DNA of 64,000 nucleotides from Arthrobacter zhaoxinii (GCF_025244925.1 NZ_CP104275.1:1860001-1924000), one strand, 5' to 3'; shown: positions 35,564-45,910, counted from the stretch's first letter. A program made the numbers and translations. Notes: generated by a model not told the origin, from the letters alone.

Positions 35564-36610
35564 CTACTGGGTAACGGCCACCCAGCGCTCCAGCGCCGCC
35601 TGGGCCGCCCCGCTGTCGATCGAGTCGCAGGCCCGGGCCAGGCCGCGGGCCAGCCGCTCGATCAGCGGACCTTCCGCCTCGCGGTCCAAGGCCACCAAGG
35701 CGGCCGCAGCGTTCAGCACGACGGCGTCCCGCACCGGTCCCTTGTCCCCGGCCAGCACGCTGCGCACCACGGCTGCGTTGGCCGCGGCGTCACCGCCCCG
35801 CAGGTCCTCCAGCGTTGCCCGGCTGATGCCGAGATCCAGGGGATCCACTACGGACTGCTCCACGGCCCCGTTACGGACTTCCCAGACGGTGGAGACACCG
35901 GTGGTGGTCATCTCGTCCAGTCCGTCATCGCCGCGGAACACCAGGGCACGGACGCCGCGCCGGGCAAGCACGCCGGCCATCAGCGGAGCCAGCCGCGCGT
36001 CCGCCACGCCGATAGCCGAAGCGCTGGGATTGGAGGGGTTGGTCAGGGGCCCCATGAAGTTGAAGGCGGTGGCCACACCCATCTCGCGGCGGGGCACGGC
36101 AGCGAACCGCATGGAGGGATGGAAGACCTGGGCGAAGCAGAAGGTGATTCCGGCCTCGACGGCCGCCTGCGCAACACGCTCCACGGACAGGTCCAGCCGG
36201 ACCCCCAGCGCCTCAATCACATCGGCGGATCCGGACGCCGACGACGCCGCCCGGTTTCCGTGCTTGACGACCTTCGCTCCGGCACCGGCACAGACCAGCG
36301 CAGCCATGGAGGAAATGTTAACGGTGTTGTGGCGGTCGCCTCCCGTGCCCACAATGTCGAGGGTCTCCCCCGGTATGTCGATGGGCCGTGCATTGGCCAC
36401 CATTGCTTCCACGAGCCCGGTCAGCTCGTCAACGGTCTCTCCCTTGGCACGCAGGGCCACCAGGAACCCCGCTATCTGGGAGTCCGTGGCATTGCCGGCC
36501 ATGATGGTCGACATGGCCCACCGGGTCTGCTCCGTGGAGAGGTCCATGCCCCCGATCAGCGCAGTAATCAGGCTTGGCCAGGTGTCGCCGGAACTCGGAA
36601 TCGTAGTCAC
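35564..36610 (-). CDS. trpD: anthranilate phosphoribosyltransferase
   Basis: Second step of tryptophan synthesis, which joins anthranilate with phosphoribosyl pyrophosphate. It has the GTGGD loop ([21 protein letters not shown]), [21 protein letters not shown], and [29 protein letters not shown]. The open frame runs upstream to 37474, but GTG 36610 lies 7 bases after a TAACCT box and starts the normal N-terminus, giving 348 residues. The gene stands alone, without other trp genes. Confidence 0.95.
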   Translation of the reverse strand: MTTIPSSGDTWPSLITALIGGMDLSTEQTRWAMSTIMAGNATDSQIAGFLVALRAKGETVDELTGLVEAMVANARPIDIPGETLDIVGTGGDRHNTVNISSMAALVCAGAGAKVVKHGNRAASSASGSADVIEALGVRLDLSVERVAQAAVEAGITFCFAQVFHPSMRFAAVPRREMGVATAFNFMGPLTNPSNPSASAIGVADARLAPLMAGVLARRGVRALVFRGDDGLDEMTTTGVSTVWEVRNGAVEQSVVDPLDLGISRATLEDLRGGDAAANAAVVRSVLAGDKGPVRDAVVLNAAAALVALDREAEGPLIERLARGLARACDSIDSGAAQAALERWVAVTQ

Positions 36611-36617
36611 ACACCCT

Positions 36618-36638
36618 AGGTTATCTACGAATCGTAGA
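36618..36638 (-). promoter_or_regulatory. trpD promoter with inverted repeat
   Basis: TAACCT (36618-36623 read on the minus strand), 7 bases before the trpD GTG. It directly adjoins the inverted repeat TCTACGA-A-TCGTAGA (36624-36638), which occupies the -35 to -10 spacer and could be an operator. Confidence 0.5.
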
Positions 36639-36757
36639 AAAAGCCGATTTCTTTCTGGAGGTCCATTTCCGCGCCAACACAGGGATCCGGGGCAGCGGGG
36701 CCTGCTTTGGACGCGCCGTAGGCCGCTATCTGTTGGAGAACTGGGCACTTTTACCGC

Positions 36758-36763
36758 CATAAT
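36758..36763 (+). promoter_or_regulatory. -10 box of ctaE (leaderless)
   Basis: CATAAT followed by 6 bases and the GTG at 36770. Confidence 0.5.
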
Positions 36764-36769
36764 GTCTAT

Positions 36770-37408
36770 GTGACAACAGCGACCCATGCCCCCAGTACCC
36801 CGGCTCACCCCACGCTGAACCGCCCCAATATGGTTTCCGTAGGAACCGTGGTGTGGCTCTCCAGCGAACTGATGTTCTTTGCTGCTCTCTTCGCCATGTA
36901 TTTCACCCTTCGCTCGACTTCGAGCGACCTGTGGGCCATGGAGACGGAGAAGCTGAACGTTCCGTTCGCTTTCGTGAACACGGTGATCCTTGTTTCCAGT
37001 TCCTTCACCTGCCAGGCAGGCGTCTTCGCCGCAGAACGTCTTCAGGCACGCCGCACCGGAGGGCTCCTGAAGCTTTCCCGCTGGGGCATGACTGAGTGGT
37101 TCCTGCTGACCTTCGTACTCGGAGCGATTTTCGTCTCCGTACAGGCCTACGAATACGCCATGCTCGTCTCCGAAGGCGTATCCCTCTCGTCGAACTCTTA
37201 CGGTTCCGCGTTCTACCTGACCACCGGCTTCCACGGCTTGCACGTGACCGGCGGCCTGATCGCGTTCCTCTTCATCATCGGCCGTGCCTACGCCGCCAAG
37301 CGCTTCGGACACTTCGAAGCTACTTCGGCGATCGTAACCTCGTACTACTGGCACTTCGTTGATGTGGTCTGGATTGCCCTGTTCGTCATCATTTACTTCC
37401 TCAAGTAA
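36770..37408 (+). CDS. ctaE: cytochrome c oxidase subunit III
   Basis: Membrane subunit of the aa3 oxidase, 212 residues with five predicted helices. It has [64 protein letters not shown] (family motif) and [19 protein letters not shown]. This is the short form lacking the first two helices, normal in actinobacteria. It heads the ctaE-qcrCAB cluster, the gene order of the bc1-aa3 supercomplex. Confidence 0.96.
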   Translation: MTTATHAPSTPAHPTLNRPNMVSVGTVVWLSSELMFFAALFAMYFTLRSTSSDLWAMETEKLNVPFAFVNTVILVSSSFTCQAGVFAAERLQARRTGGLLKLSRWGMTEWFLLTFVLGAIFVSVQAYEYAMLVSEGVSLSSNSYGSAFYLTTGFHGLHVTGGLIAFLFIIGRAYAAKRFGHFEATSAIVTSYYWHFVDVVWIALFVIIYFLK

Positions 37409-37491
37409 CACTGCTTGAGGACCCGCACCCCCACGAAATACTTCAAAGTGGCACCAGTTTCCCAAAGACCACATAAGTTAGGAACTACGAA

Positions 37492-38292
37492 GTGAAGGCA
37501 CTATCGCAAAGGCGGCGTCATCCCCTCGCAGCAGTCGCGCTGCTGCTGCTGGGACTCCTCGTTACGGGTGGTCTCTATGCCGTAGCCAACGGAGCCAACC
37601 AGGCCCAGGCAGCTACCACCACGTACACTGCCGAAGACGTCAGCGAGGGCGAGAAGCTCTTCGTCGCCAACTGTGCAACGTGCCACGGCATTGAGGCCTC
37701 CGGCACCGAAAACGGCCCGTCGCTGGTGGGCGTCGGCGCAGCCTCGGTCGACTTCCAGGTAGGCACCGGCCGCATGCCGATGGCCATGCAGGGCCCCCAG
37801 GCCCAGGAAAAGCCGGTCCAGTTCGACGAGGAGCAGACCGAGGAGCTGGCGGCCTACGTTTCCAGCCTCGGCGCCGGCCCGTCGGTCCCGGACTCGGAAT
37901 ACCTTGAGTCGGACACGCATGACGAAGAGGCGTCCGCGAACGGCGGCGAGCTGTTCCGCGTGAACTGCGCCATGTGCCACAACGCAGCAGCTGCCGGCGG
38001 TGCACTGACCCGCGGCAAGTTCGCTCCGAGCCTGGACGGCGTCAGCGAAAAGCACATCTACGAGGCCATGGTCACGGGCCCGCAGAACATGCCTGTCTTC
38101 AATGACACCAACATCTCCCCCGAGGAGAAGCAGGACATCATCACGTTCCTGAAGGACATCGAAACCAGCGGCTCCCCCGGTGGAGCCCAGCTGGGCTCAC
38201 TGGGTCCGGTATCCGAGGGTCTGTTCATCTGGACCGCCGGTCTTGGAATCATCATCGCTTTCACCATTTGGTTGACCGCCCGGTCTTCCTAA
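37492..38292 (+). CDS. qcrC: cytochrome bc1 complex diheme cytochrome c subunit
   Basis: Carries electrons from the Rieske protein to the CuA centre of oxidase subunit II. Actinobacteria use this in place of a soluble cytochrome c. It has an N-terminal membrane anchor (HPLAAVALLLLGLLVTGGLYAV), two haem c sites, CATCHG (about residue 62) and CAMCHN (about residue 161), and a C-terminal helix (GLFIWTAGLGIIIAFTIWL). The start is GTG, and the length is 266. Confidence 0.96.
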   Translation: MKALSQRRRHPLAAVALLLLGLLVTGGLYAVANGANQAQAATTTYTAEDVSEGEKLFVANCATCHGIEASGTENGPSLVGVGAASVDFQVGTGRMPMAMQGPQAQEKPVQFDEEQTEELAAYVSSLGAGPSVPDSEYLESDTHDEEASANGGELFRVNCAMCHNAAAAGGALTRGKFAPSLDGVSEKHIYEAMVTGPQNMPVFNDTNISPEEKQDIITFLKDIETSGSPGGAQLGSLGPVSEGLFIWTAGLGIIIAFTIWLTARSS

Positions 38293-38377
38293 CCACAGCC
38301 GCGCTCACCTCCACGGGTGACATCACAGTTACATATAGGTCTATAAATGCAGTTTTCACAGAAGGATGAGGGGGATC

Positions 38378-39409
38378 ATGGGCGACCATAGTCACGGCAG
38401 TCCGAACACCTCGGGCACCGTCGCTACGGCTGGCCAGGGAGATGAGGAGAAGTTCCAGAATCCGGGACTTCCCCCGCACCGCCCTCGTCTAGCCGACACA
38501 CATCCCCGCGCCGAAAAGCGCGCGGAGCGGCAGGTCGCGAGCCTGTTCATCGTGTCGATCATCGGCACGATCGTATTTTTCATCGGGTACTTCAGCATCC
38601 ACCTGGACGATGCCAGCATCGCGGAACTGCGGCTGCAGAACATCCTCCTGGGACTCGGCACCGCCTTCGCCATGCTCGGCATCGGCGTCGGCATTGTCCA
38701 CTGGGCGAAGACGCTTATGCCGGACCACGAGGTCACGGAAGAGCGCCACGAGATCCGTCCCGAAGAGGACCGCGTCATCGCGGAGAAGATCGTTGGGGAC
38801 ATCATTGAGGAAACGGGCATCAAGCGCCGTCCCCTGATCCGCAACACCCTCCTCGGCGCCATGGTGCTGGCACCGCTGCCTGCCATCGCCGTGTTCCGCG
38901 ACCTGGGCCCCCTTCCGGGCGACACCCTCCGCCACACGATGTGGAAAACGGGTACGCGGCTGGTCCGCGATCCCAGCGGTACCGCCATCAAGGCCTCGGA
39001 TGTCACTCTCGGTTCGGCCTTCCATGTCATCCCGGACGGCCTGAACGATCTCCCCGAGCACAAGCTCGAGGAAAAGGCCAAGGCCGTAGTCCTGCTGATG
39101 CGTCTGAACCCCGAGGATCTGAACCCCTCCCCCGGACGCGAAGACTGGGCCGTGGACGGCATTGTCGCTTACTCCAAGATCTGCACCCACGTCGGCTGCC
39201 CGGTTGCCCTTTACGAGCAGCAGACGCACCACCTGCTGTGCCCGTGCCACCAGTCGACCTTCGACGTGACGCAGGAATGCAAGGTCATCTTCGGCCCGGC
39301 CGGCCATGCGCTGCCGCAGCTGCCGATCGAGGTCGACGCCGAGGGTTACCTCATCGCCAAGGATGACTTCCAAGAACCTGTCGGACCGAGCTACTGGGAG
39401 CGTGGCTAA
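38378..39409 (+). CDS. qcrA: cytochrome bc1 complex Rieske iron-sulfur subunit
   Basis: Rieske [2Fe-2S] protein of the bc1 complex. The cluster motifs are CTHVGC and CPCHQS near the C-terminus. Three membrane helices precede the soluble domain (residues about 55-75, 90-110, 160-185), the actinobacterial form. The frame also opens at ATG 38366, but AGGGGG directly before ATG 38378 and the sequence MGDHSHGS favour 38378, giving 343 residues. Its stop lies 2 bases before qcrB. Confidence 0.95.
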   Translation: MGDHSHGSPNTSGTVATAGQGDEEKFQNPGLPPHRPRLADTHPRAEKRAERQVASLFIVSIIGTIVFFIGYFSIHLDDASIAELRLQNILLGLGTAFAMLGIGVGIVHWAKTLMPDHEVTEERHEIRPEEDRVIAEKIVGDIIEETGIKRRPLIRNTLLGAMVLAPLPAIAVFRDLGPLPGDTLRHTMWKTGTRLVRDPSGTAIKASDVTLGSAFHVIPDGLNDLPEHKLEEKAKAVVLLMRLNPEDLNPSPGREDWAVDGIVAYSKICTHVGCPVALYEQQTHHLLCPCHQSTFDVTQECKVIFGPAGHALPQLPIEVDAEGYLIAKDDFQEPVGPSYWERG

Positions 39410-39411
39410 TC

Positions 39412-41097
39412 ATGAGTGTTCCCTCTGCCACCCCTTACGAGGCGAAAACCCGTCTGGGCCGCATCACCAACTTCGTTGACTCCCGGGTCAGCGGTTCGGC
39501 CATGGTCAAGGAGTTCGGCCGCAAGGTCTTCCCCGACCACTGGTCCTTCATGTTCGGTGAAGTTGCACTGTATTGCTTCGTCATCCTCCTGATGACCGGA
39601 ACGTTCCTGACGTTCTTCTTCGATCCGTCCATGGCGGAAACGCATTACGACGGCAGCTACGTTCCGCTGCGCGGCGTCGAAATGTCCGTCGCCTACGAGT
39701 CCTCCCTGAACATCTCCTTCGATGTCCGCGGCGGCCTCTTCATGCGCCAGGTACACCACTGGTCGGCACTGCTCTTCGTAGCAGCCGTCTCGGTGCATAT
39801 GCTCCGCGTGTTCTTCACCGGCGCCTTCCGCAAGCCGCGCGAACTCAACTGGGTGGTGGGCGGCGTCCTGCTGATCCTGTCCCTGGCTGCCGGCTTCACC
39901 GGTTACTCCCTCCCCGATGACCTGCTCTCCGGCAACGGCCTGCGCATCATCGACGGCGTTATCAAGTCAGTCCCGGTGGTTGGCACCTACATCAGCTTCT
40001 TCCTGTTCGGTGGTGAATTCCCCGGAACCGCGATTATCGGCCGTCTGTACATGCTGCATATCCTCCTGGTTCCGGCGCTGATCCTCCTGATGATCGCCAT
40101 CCACCTGTTCATGGTGGTTATCCACAAGCACACGCAGTTCCGCGGACCCGGCCGGACCAACAACAACGTTGTCGGTTACCCGGTCGGCCCGGTCTACGCA
40201 GCCAAGGCCGGTGGCTTCTTCTTCATCGTCTTCGGCGTTATTGCGATCATTGCGGGCTTCTTCACGATCAACCCGATCTGGAACTACGGTCCCTACGATC
40301 CCTCGCCCGTGTCCGCCGGTACCCAGCCTGACTGGTACATCGGCTGGGTGGACGGCGCCCTGCGCCTGATGCCGGGCTTCATCGGCGCGTTCCCGCTGGA
40401 ATGGGTCATCCCGTTCCCGTGGGGTGACAACACGCTCTCGCTGAACGTCCTGCTGCCCGCCCTGGGCCCGGCCGGCCTCGTCTTCACGCTGCTCTTCGCC
40501 TGGCCGTGGATCGAAGCCTGGCTGACCAAGGACAAGCGCGCGCACAACCTCCTGGACCGTCCGCGCAACGCCCCGTACCGCACCGCCGTCGGCGTTGCAG
40601 GCATCACGTTCTACTGCGTGATGTGGGCAGCCGCCAGCTCCGACCTCATCGCCACGCACTTCCATGTGTCGCTGAACGATGTCACGTACTGGCTGCGGGT
40701 GCTGTTCTTCGTCGGTCCGATCCTGGGCTTCATCATTGCCCGCCGCATCGCCCTGGCGCTGCAGCGCAAGGACCGCGAGATTGTCCTGCACGGTGTCGAG
40801 AGCGGACGCATTGTCCGTCTCCCGCACGGTGAGTACATCGAGGTCCACGAGCCGCTGGACGAGTACAAGCGCTACCGCCTGGTGGACTTCGACTCGTACA
40901 AGGCGCTGCCGGCCCAGCCGGACGCCAACGGCAAGGTCTCCCGCAAGGAGAAGCGCCGTGCGAAGCTCTCCCGCTTCTTCTTCGAGGACCGCGTCGCCCC
41001 GGTGACGCCCTCGGAACTCGAGAACGCACACCACCACGAGTCGCCTGCCGAGGTTGAGGCCAAGGCCGACGACTCCGCATCGATCGAACAGCGCTAG
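39412..41097 (+). CDS. qcrB: cytochrome bc1 complex cytochrome b subunit
   Basis: Quinol-oxidising haem b subunit with eight to nine helices. Two pairs of haem-ligating His are carried on helices with VHHWSALLFVAAVSVHMLRVFFTGAFRKPRE and LHILLVPALILLMIAIHLFMVVIHKHTQ. The quinol-site segment reads WNYGPYDPSPVSAGTQPDWYIGWVDGALRLMPG (PEW replaced by PDW). A soluble C-terminal extension of ~120 residues is usual in actinobacteria. Length is 561. A terminator follows. Confidence 0.96.
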   Translation: MSVPSATPYEAKTRLGRITNFVDSRVSGSAMVKEFGRKVFPDHWSFMFGEVALYCFVILLMTGTFLTFFFDPSMAETHYDGSYVPLRGVEMSVAYESSLNISFDVRGGLFMRQVHHWSALLFVAAVSVHMLRVFFTGAFRKPRELNWVVGGVLLILSLAAGFTGYSLPDDLLSGNGLRIIDGVIKSVPVVGTYISFFLFGGEFPGTAIIGRLYMLHILLVPALILLMIAIHLFMVVIHKHTQFRGPGRTNNNVVGYPVGPVYAAKAGGFFFIVFGVIAIIAGFFTINPIWNYGPYDPSPVSAGTQPDWYIGWVDGALRLMPGFIGAFPLEWVIPFPWGDNTLSLNVLLPALGPAGLVFTLLFAWPWIEAWLTKDKRAHNLLDRPRNAPYRTAVGVAGITFYCVMWAAASSDLIATHFHVSLNDVTYWLRVLFFVGPILGFIIARRIALALQRKDREIVLHGVESGRIVRLPHGEYIEVHEPLDEYKRYRLVDFDSYKALPAQPDANGKVSRKEKRRAKLSRFFFEDRVAPVTPSELENAHHHESPAEVEAKADDSASIEQR

Positions 41098-41112
41098 CCG
41101 CTAGGCAACGCA

Positions 41113-41155
41113 GAAAGAGGGCCCGACCGGATCATCCGGTCGGGCCCTCTTTTTT
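41113..41155 (+). terminator. Terminator of the ctaE-qcrCAB cluster
   Basis: AGAGGGCCCGACCGG, loop ATCAT, complementary arm and TTTTTT. It is also usable from the other strand, where it ends the hypothetical gene. Confidence 0.93.
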
Positions 41156-41162
41156 GTACCGG

Positions 41163-41720
41163 CTAGGCCAGCGTGAACGGCCGCTTGGCCGGAAGCGGGT
41201 AGCGCTGCTTCAGCGCGGCGGGCTCCGCTACGGGCGCCGAGCCGATCGTAATCTTGGTGAAGTCCAGCAGCGGATCACGCAGAACAACCTTCAGACCTGC
41301 CACGGCCTTGTTCACATCGGGAACCAGGCAGTAGATGTTCAGCTTCCGCGGAGCGAACTCCGTGTGGTCCACCTCCCCCAGTCCCCGCCAGAGGAAGTAT
41401 GAGGAGATGGCCTGGGTCGCCTTGTGTTCGAGGTAGCGGTCCCGCTCCGTGCCGGCGGCCGTCTTGAGTGCATACTGGACAATCACCCAGTGCTGCTCCG
41501 CCGGCTCCATCTCCGCGTACCCCTCCTCCTCCGAGGAAACTGCAAAGGCGTGCAGCAGGTCCTCGGCGGCTTGGGGAGCCACGTCCTGCACCTTTGCGGA
41601 GCCCTCGTATCCAACCGGGCCGGACGTCAGCATCAGCTGTCCGTCGTCCTCGTCGTAGAGCGCCTCCCGGAAATGGAGCACCCCCGCGTCGTCGCGCTTG
41701 TACATCCGAATGGTGACCAT
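41163..41720 (-). CDS. conserved hypothetical protein
   Basis: A 185-residue soluble protein with no recognised domain. It starts MVTIRMYKRDDAGVLHFREALYDEDDGQLML and ends in a basic KQRYPLPAKRPFTLA. Acidic and aromatic segments alternate, and there is no signal peptide or membrane helix. The longer frame opens at 41873, but AGGAAGAAG lies before ATG 41720 and the upstream codons read as low-complexity. It is encoded 61 bases after the GntR gene on the same strand, so it may share its transcript. Confidence 0.75.
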   Translation of the reverse strand: MVTIRMYKRDDAGVLHFREALYDEDDGQLMLTSGPVGYEGSAKVQDVAPQAAEDLLHAFAVSSEEEGYAEMEPAEQHWVIVQYALKTAAGTERDRYLEHKATQAISSYFLWRGLGEVDHTEFAPRKLNIYCLVPDVNKAVAGLKVVLRDPLLDFTKITIGSAPVAEPAALKQRYPLPAKRPFTLA

Positions 41721-41781
41721 AATGCTGTTCTTCTTCCTGCTGTGGGGTTTGGGCGAGGGGCTGCGGGCCCTGGTGGTGCTT

Positions 41782-42603
41782 TCAGGCGTGCGGGCGCCTG
41801 CGCGGGTGGTAGGAACGGGGAGTGCGGACTCCGGGCCGCTGGAGGGGCACCCAGAGCTTGTAGCGGTCCGCACGGTAGTAGGACACGGAGTAGTCCACCA
41901 TCGCGCGTGAGACGTAGGCGTGGCGTTGGATCTTCAGCACCGGCGCGCCGAGCTCCACGTTGAGCAGGCGCGCGATGGAGGCGGAGGCCGCCGTCGCTTC
42001 GATGGTGTCCTCGCCCCACTCCATCACCAGCCCGTAGCGTTCGCTCAGGACGTTATACAACGACGTCGGCGCCTGCTCTTCGAGGATGCCCGGCACATAG
42101 TGCGCAGGAATGAAGTTTTCATCCACGCTCATCGGCTCGCCGTCGGCCAGCAGCTGCCTGCGGAAGCGGACCACCGGCTGGCCGGGTTCAATCTGCAGTT
42201 CACGGGCCACGAGCTGCGAGGCACCGATCTGCTCGAAGCTGAGGACGTGTGCGTCCGGAACCATCCCGCGGCGGTGCATTTCCTCCGAATAGGAGGTCAG
42301 CTGCACCTGCAGGTCCATTTTGGGGCGGGCAACGAAGGTGCCGAGCCCGACGACGCGTTCCAGGACACCGTCGGCCACCAGTGCGTCCACGGCCTGGCGG
42401 ATGGTCATGCGGGCTACGGCAAAGTGTTCCGAAAGTTCACGTTCGGAGGGGATGATCTCCCCCGCTCCGGCATGGGTCTCCACGAACCGGCGGAGAATGC
42501 CCTGCAGCTGAATATGCTTGGCAACGCCCGCGGCGGGGTCAATGCCCTCGGTGATCAGCCGCAGCCGGTGATTGCTCACAGGCGGTGTCCCGGACGGACA
42601 CAC
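41782..42603 (-). CDS. GntR family regulator, HutC/UTRA type
   Basis: A winged-helix DNA-binding domain (KHIQLQGILRRFVETHAGAGEIIPSERELSEHFAVARMTIRQAVDALVADGVLERVVGLGTFVARPK) is followed by a UTRA ligand-binding domain (SFEQIGASQLVARELQIEPGQPVVRFRRQLLADGEPMSVDENFIPAHYVPG). It has 273 residues. Another possible start is GTG 42579. UTRA regulators usually sense sugar phosphates or amino-acid derivatives. No metabolic operon lies beside it, so the ligand is unknown. Confidence 0.9.
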   Translation of the reverse strand: MCPSGTPPVSNHRLRLITEGIDPAAGVAKHIQLQGILRRFVETHAGAGEIIPSERELSEHFAVARMTIRQAVDALVADGVLERVVGLGTFVARPKMDLQVQLTSYSEEMHRRGMVPDAHVLSFEQIGASQLVARELQIEPGQPVVRFRRQLLADGEPMSVDENFIPAHYVPGILEEQAPTSLYNVLSERYGLVMEWGEDTIEATAASASIARLLNVELGAPVLKIQRHAYVSRAMVDYSVSYYRADRYKLWVPLQRPGVRTPRSYHPRRRPHA

Positions 42604-42720
42604 GGACCGTAAATACGCATGCTTCGACTCCGCCCCTTCGGCTGGGAAAACTGCTGCCGTCTAAGAATACCGGCATAGCTACTGGCTCCCCTCCCCCGGC
42701 TGCCCGGTGGGCCACTCACG

Positions 42721-42762
42721 AAAAAGGGAAGGACCCGCAGTTTCCTGCGGACCCTTCCCTTG
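42721..42762 (-). terminator. Terminator of the ctaC-ctaD-ctaF cluster
   Basis: AAGGGAAGG..CCGCAG paired with CTGCGG..CCTTCCCTT around a TTTC loop, with two mismatches. It is followed on the minus strand by TTTTTC. Confidence 0.85.
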
Positions 42763-42779
42763 TATGTTCTTATCCAGCC

Positions 42780-43181
42780 CTAGTGGGCGTGGTTACCGCG
42801 GCTGTATTCGAAGACCCAGCCAACGAGTGCGATGACGGCCAGGCCGGCACCGATGTACAGGATCCACCAGCCCACTGCCATGCCCAGGAAGCCAATGGCT
42901 GCCGAGGCACCCAGCAGCAGCGGCCACCAGCTCCACGGGCTGAAGAAGCCCTGCTCGCCGGAGCCTTCGTGGATCTCGGCGTCAAGCCGGTCCTCGGGCC
43001 GGGGCCCGATGCGCTTGCCGGTGAAGCCGATGTAGTAGGCGATCATGCCGGACATACCGCCGGTAAGGAACAGCGCCAGGTAACCGACGGGCTCCGTCCA
43101 CTCCACCATGTAGCCGTAGACAACACCGACGACGATGAAGAACGGCGTCATGTAAGCGAAGAGTTTAGTCTCAACCTTCAT
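42780..43181 (-). CDS. ctaF: cytochrome c oxidase subunit IV (actinobacterial CtaF)
   Basis: Small membrane subunit specific to actinobacterial aa3 oxidases. Its 133 residues include four helices (LFAYMTPFFIVVGVVYGYMV, GYLALFLTGGMSGMIAYYIGFTGKRIGPRPEDR, GFFSPWSWWPLLLGASAAIGFLGMAVGWWILYIGAGLAVIALVGWVFEYSRG). KRIGPRPEDRLDAEI is typical. Its ATG overlaps the stop of ctaD by one base. Confidence 0.95.
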   Translation of the reverse strand: MKVETKLFAYMTPFFIVVGVVYGYMVEWTEPVGYLALFLTGGMSGMIAYYIGFTGKRIGPRPEDRLDAEIHEGSGEQGFFSPWSWWPLLLGASAAIGFLGMAVGWWILYIGAGLAVIALVGWVFEYSRGNHAH

Positions 43182-44905
43182 TAGACTTTTTCCTTCCGGT
43201 CGCCGGGGCCGAATACCTTGGCTGCGGCGGAATCGTCAGTGACGTGCTGCTGCAGCTCAGGGTGGTGCAGGTCAAGTGCCGGACGCTCGGAACGGATCCG
43301 CGGCAGCGAGGTGAAGTTGTGGCGCGGCGGCGGGCAGGAGGTTGCCCACTCGAGCGAGCCACCGAAGCCCCAGGGGTCATCCACTTCAACCTTCTTGCCG
43401 TGGCGCCAGGTGATGTACACGTTCCAGAAGAACGGGATCATCGAGGCACCCAGGACGAAGGAGGCGATGGTGGAGAACTGGTTCATCGCGGTGAAGTTGT
43501 CTTCCACCAGGTAGTCGGCGTAGCGGCGCGGCATACCGAGCACGCCCAGCCAGTGCTGGATCAGGAAGGTGCCGTGGAAACCGAAGAACAGGAGCCAGAA
43601 GTGGATCTTGCCCAGGCGTTCGTTGAGCATCTTGCCGGTCCACTTGGGCCACCAGAAGTAGAAGCCGGCGAACATGGCGAACACGACGGTGCCGAAGATG
43701 ACGTAGTGGAAGTGGGCAACCACGAAGTACGTATCCGAGACGTGGAAGTCCAGCGGCGGGGAGGACAGGATGATGCCGGTCAGGCCGCCGAAGAGGAACG
43801 TAATGAGGAAGCCGATGCTCCACAGCATGGGGGTCTCGAACGTAATGGACCCCCGCCACATGGTGCCGATCCAGTTGAAGAACTTCACGCCCGTAGGCAC
43901 CGCAATCAACATGGTCATAAAGGCGAAGAACGGCAGCATAACGGCGCCGGTCACGTACATGTGGTGAGCCCAGACCGTCACGGACAGTGCAGCAATGGCG
44001 ATGGTCGCGTACACCAGGCCCTTGTAGCCGAAGATCGGCTTGCGGCTGAAGACCGGGAAGATCTCGGACACGATGCCGAAGAACGGCAGGGCGATGATGT
44101 AGACCTCGGGGTGGCCGAAGAACCAGAAGAGGTGCTGCCACAGGATGGCACCGCCGCGCTCCGGATCAAAGATGTGCGCGCCGAAGCGCCGGTCGGCGCC
44201 GAGGGCGAAGAGTGCTGCTGCCAGGGGCGGGAACGCCATCAGGACCAGGATTGCCGTCACCAGGGTGTTCCAGGTGAAGATCGGCATCCGCCACATGGTC
44301 ATGCCGGGGGCACGCATGCAGATGATGGTGGTGATGAAGTTGACGGCACCGAGGATGGTACCGAAGCCGGACAGTGCCAGGCCGAAGACCCAGAGGTCAC
44401 CGCCCACGCCCGGAGAGAACGTGGTGCTGGACAGCGGGGTGTAGGCAAACCAGCCGAAGGACGCAGCGCCCTGCGGGGTGATGAAGCCGGCGACGGCGAT
44501 GGTGCTGCCGAAGAGGAAGAACCAGAAGGCCAGGGCGTTCAGCCGCGGGAAGGCAACATCCGGTGCGCCGATCTGCAGGGGCATGATGACGTTTGCGAAA
44601 CCCGAGAACAGCGGGGTGGCGAACATTAGGAGCATCACGGTGCCGTGCATCGTGAACAGCTGGTTGTACTGGTCCTTGGTCTGCAGGATCTGCATACCGG
44701 GCTCAAACAGCTCCGCGCGGATGACCAGGGCCATCACGCCTGCGAGGCAGAAGAAAATAAATGAGGAGATCAGGTACATGTACCCGATCGTCTTGTGGTC
44801 AGTGGAGGTGATCCAACTGACAACGATTCGTCCCTTGGAGACGGGTACTACGCGGGGCGCGACCCTGGTGCCGGAATCTTCCGAAGTATATTCGAGAGTA
44901 GTCAT
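43181..44905 (-). CDS. ctaD: cytochrome c oxidase subunit I
   Basis: Catalytic haem a-a3/CuB subunit, 574 residues and 12 predicted helices. [15 protein letters not shown] holds a haem ligand region. [22 protein letters not shown] has the CuB His and the cross-linked Tyr. HHMYVTGA, and [29 protein letters not shown] (haem a3 and a His ligands) are also present. A stretch after the last helix extends into the cytoplasm. It lies between ctaC and ctaF. Confidence 0.97.
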   Translation of the reverse strand: MTTLEYTSEDSGTRVAPRVVPVSKGRIVVSWITSTDHKTIGYMYLISSFIFFCLAGVMALVIRAELFEPGMQILQTKDQYNQLFTMHGTVMLLMFATPLFSGFANVIMPLQIGAPDVAFPRLNALAFWFFLFGSTIAVAGFITPQGAASFGWFAYTPLSSTTFSPGVGGDLWVFGLALSGFGTILGAVNFITTIICMRAPGMTMWRMPIFTWNTLVTAILVLMAFPPLAAALFALGADRRFGAHIFDPERGGAILWQHLFWFFGHPEVYIIALPFFGIVSEIFPVFSRKPIFGYKGLVYATIAIAALSVTVWAHHMYVTGAVMLPFFAFMTMLIAVPTGVKFFNWIGTMWRGSITFETPMLWSIGFLITFLFGGLTGIILSSPPLDFHVSDTYFVVAHFHYVIFGTVVFAMFAGFYFWWPKWTGKMLNERLGKIHFWLLFFGFHGTFLIQHWLGVLGMPRRYADYLVEDNFTAMNQFSTIASFVLGASMIPFFWNVYITWRHGKKVEVDDPWGFGGSLEWATSCPPPRHNFTSLPRIRSERPALDLHHPELQQHVTDDSAAAKVFGPGDRKEKV

Positions 44906-44913
44906 GACGTCAC

Positions 44914-45771
44914 CTACTTCCTAACTTCGCTAGATTCTGAGGTGTACTGGCGGTCGTATTCCCCGTCGACCTGACCGCTGGGCAGGGTCTCTACATAGTC
45001 GTTGTACTCGTCTTCCGTGACGACCTCGACGTTGAAGAGCATTTCGGAGTGGTATTCACCGCAGAGTTCGGCGCACTTACCGTCGAAGGTGCCGGTCTTG
45101 CCGGTTTCGAGGGTGATGATGTTGGTGCGGCCGGGGTAGATGTCCATCTTCTGCAGGAATGCAGGCACCCAGAAGGAGTGCTGGACGTCGCGGGTGTTCA
45201 GCTGCAGCTCGATGGTCTGGTCAACGGGGAGCACCAGGGTGGGGAACTCATCCGCTGAAACTTCGGTTCCATCGAGGTTAACCTGCGTGCCCTGGTAGTA
45301 CTTGTCTTCGTTGACGTAGTTGAAGTCCCAGGACCACTGCTTGGCGCGCACGTCAATGATGACCCGGTCCGGGTCATCACTGGTTGCATTGATCGCCTTG
45401 ATGTCCTGGTTGGTGAAGTAGAACAACACCAGAACCATGAACAGCGGAACGGCCGTGTAGAAGATTTCCAGCGGCAGGTTGTAGCTGAGCTGGCGGGGGT
45501 ACCCGGTCTCGTTCTTGCGCCTGCGGTAGGCAACCATGCACCACAGGATCAAAGCCCAGGTGAGGATACCAACCGCCAGAGCGGCAATCCACGAGTTGAC
45601 CCACAGGTCAATGATGCGGCCGGTGTGGTTAGTGGTGTCGCGGTCCGACGGCAACCAGCCCGTTTGAGCCTCTGATGAACACCCCGATAAAAACAACGCG
45701 CCGGCCGACGTTACGGCTGAGATCTTTAAGATCCTGGCGCGTCGGCTGCTGGTTCGGTCCTGCGAACTCAC
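44914..45771 (-). CDS. ctaC: cytochrome c oxidase subunit II (lipoprotein)
   Basis: Subunit with the CuA centre that accepts electrons from QcrC. Lipoprotein signal ends in LSGC, followed by two helices ([28 protein letters not shown] and [16 protein letters not shown]), then the soluble cupredoxin domain with the CuA motif [12 protein letters not shown]. The frame opens further up at 45843, but GTG 45771 has AGGAAGG at good spacing and starts the signal peptide, giving 285 residues. ctaD follows 8 bases later. Confidence 0.95.
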   Translation of the reverse strand: MSSQDRTSSRRARILKISAVTSAGALFLSGCSSEAQTGWLPSDRDTTNHTGRIIDLWVNSWIAALAVGILTWALILWCMVAYRRRKNETGYPRQLSYNLPLEIFYTAVPLFMVLVLFYFTNQDIKAINATSDDPDRVIIDVRAKQWSWDFNYVNEDKYYQGTQVNLDGTEVSADEFPTLVLPVDQTIELQLNTRDVQHSFWVPAFLQKMDIYPGRTNIITLETGKTGTFDGKCAELCGEYHSEMLFNVEVVTEDEYNDYVETLPSGQVDGEYDRQYTSESSEVRK

Positions 45772-45877
45772 AGACGGCCCTTCCTCTTGTTGCGTGCAAG
45801 TGCTGTCCGTACCGGACACAAAAAAGTTCCCGGTTACGGACATTAGTTTTACTACTACGTGTAGAGCTTACCCGTAC

Positions 45878-45910
45878 GCGCGGCGATCCAGTGACAGATC
45901 ACCGCCGCGC
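45878..45910 (-). terminator. Possible terminator after erpA
   Basis: GCGCGGCG pairs with CGCCGCGC around a 17-base loop. There is no T run, so it is weak. It lies between erpA and ctaC. Confidence 0.35.

Noticed and set aside
36611..37474. N-terminal extension of TrpD through ctaE
   Set aside because: It overlaps ctaE on the other strand, and the normal TrpD N-terminus starts at GTG 36610 next to a -10 box.
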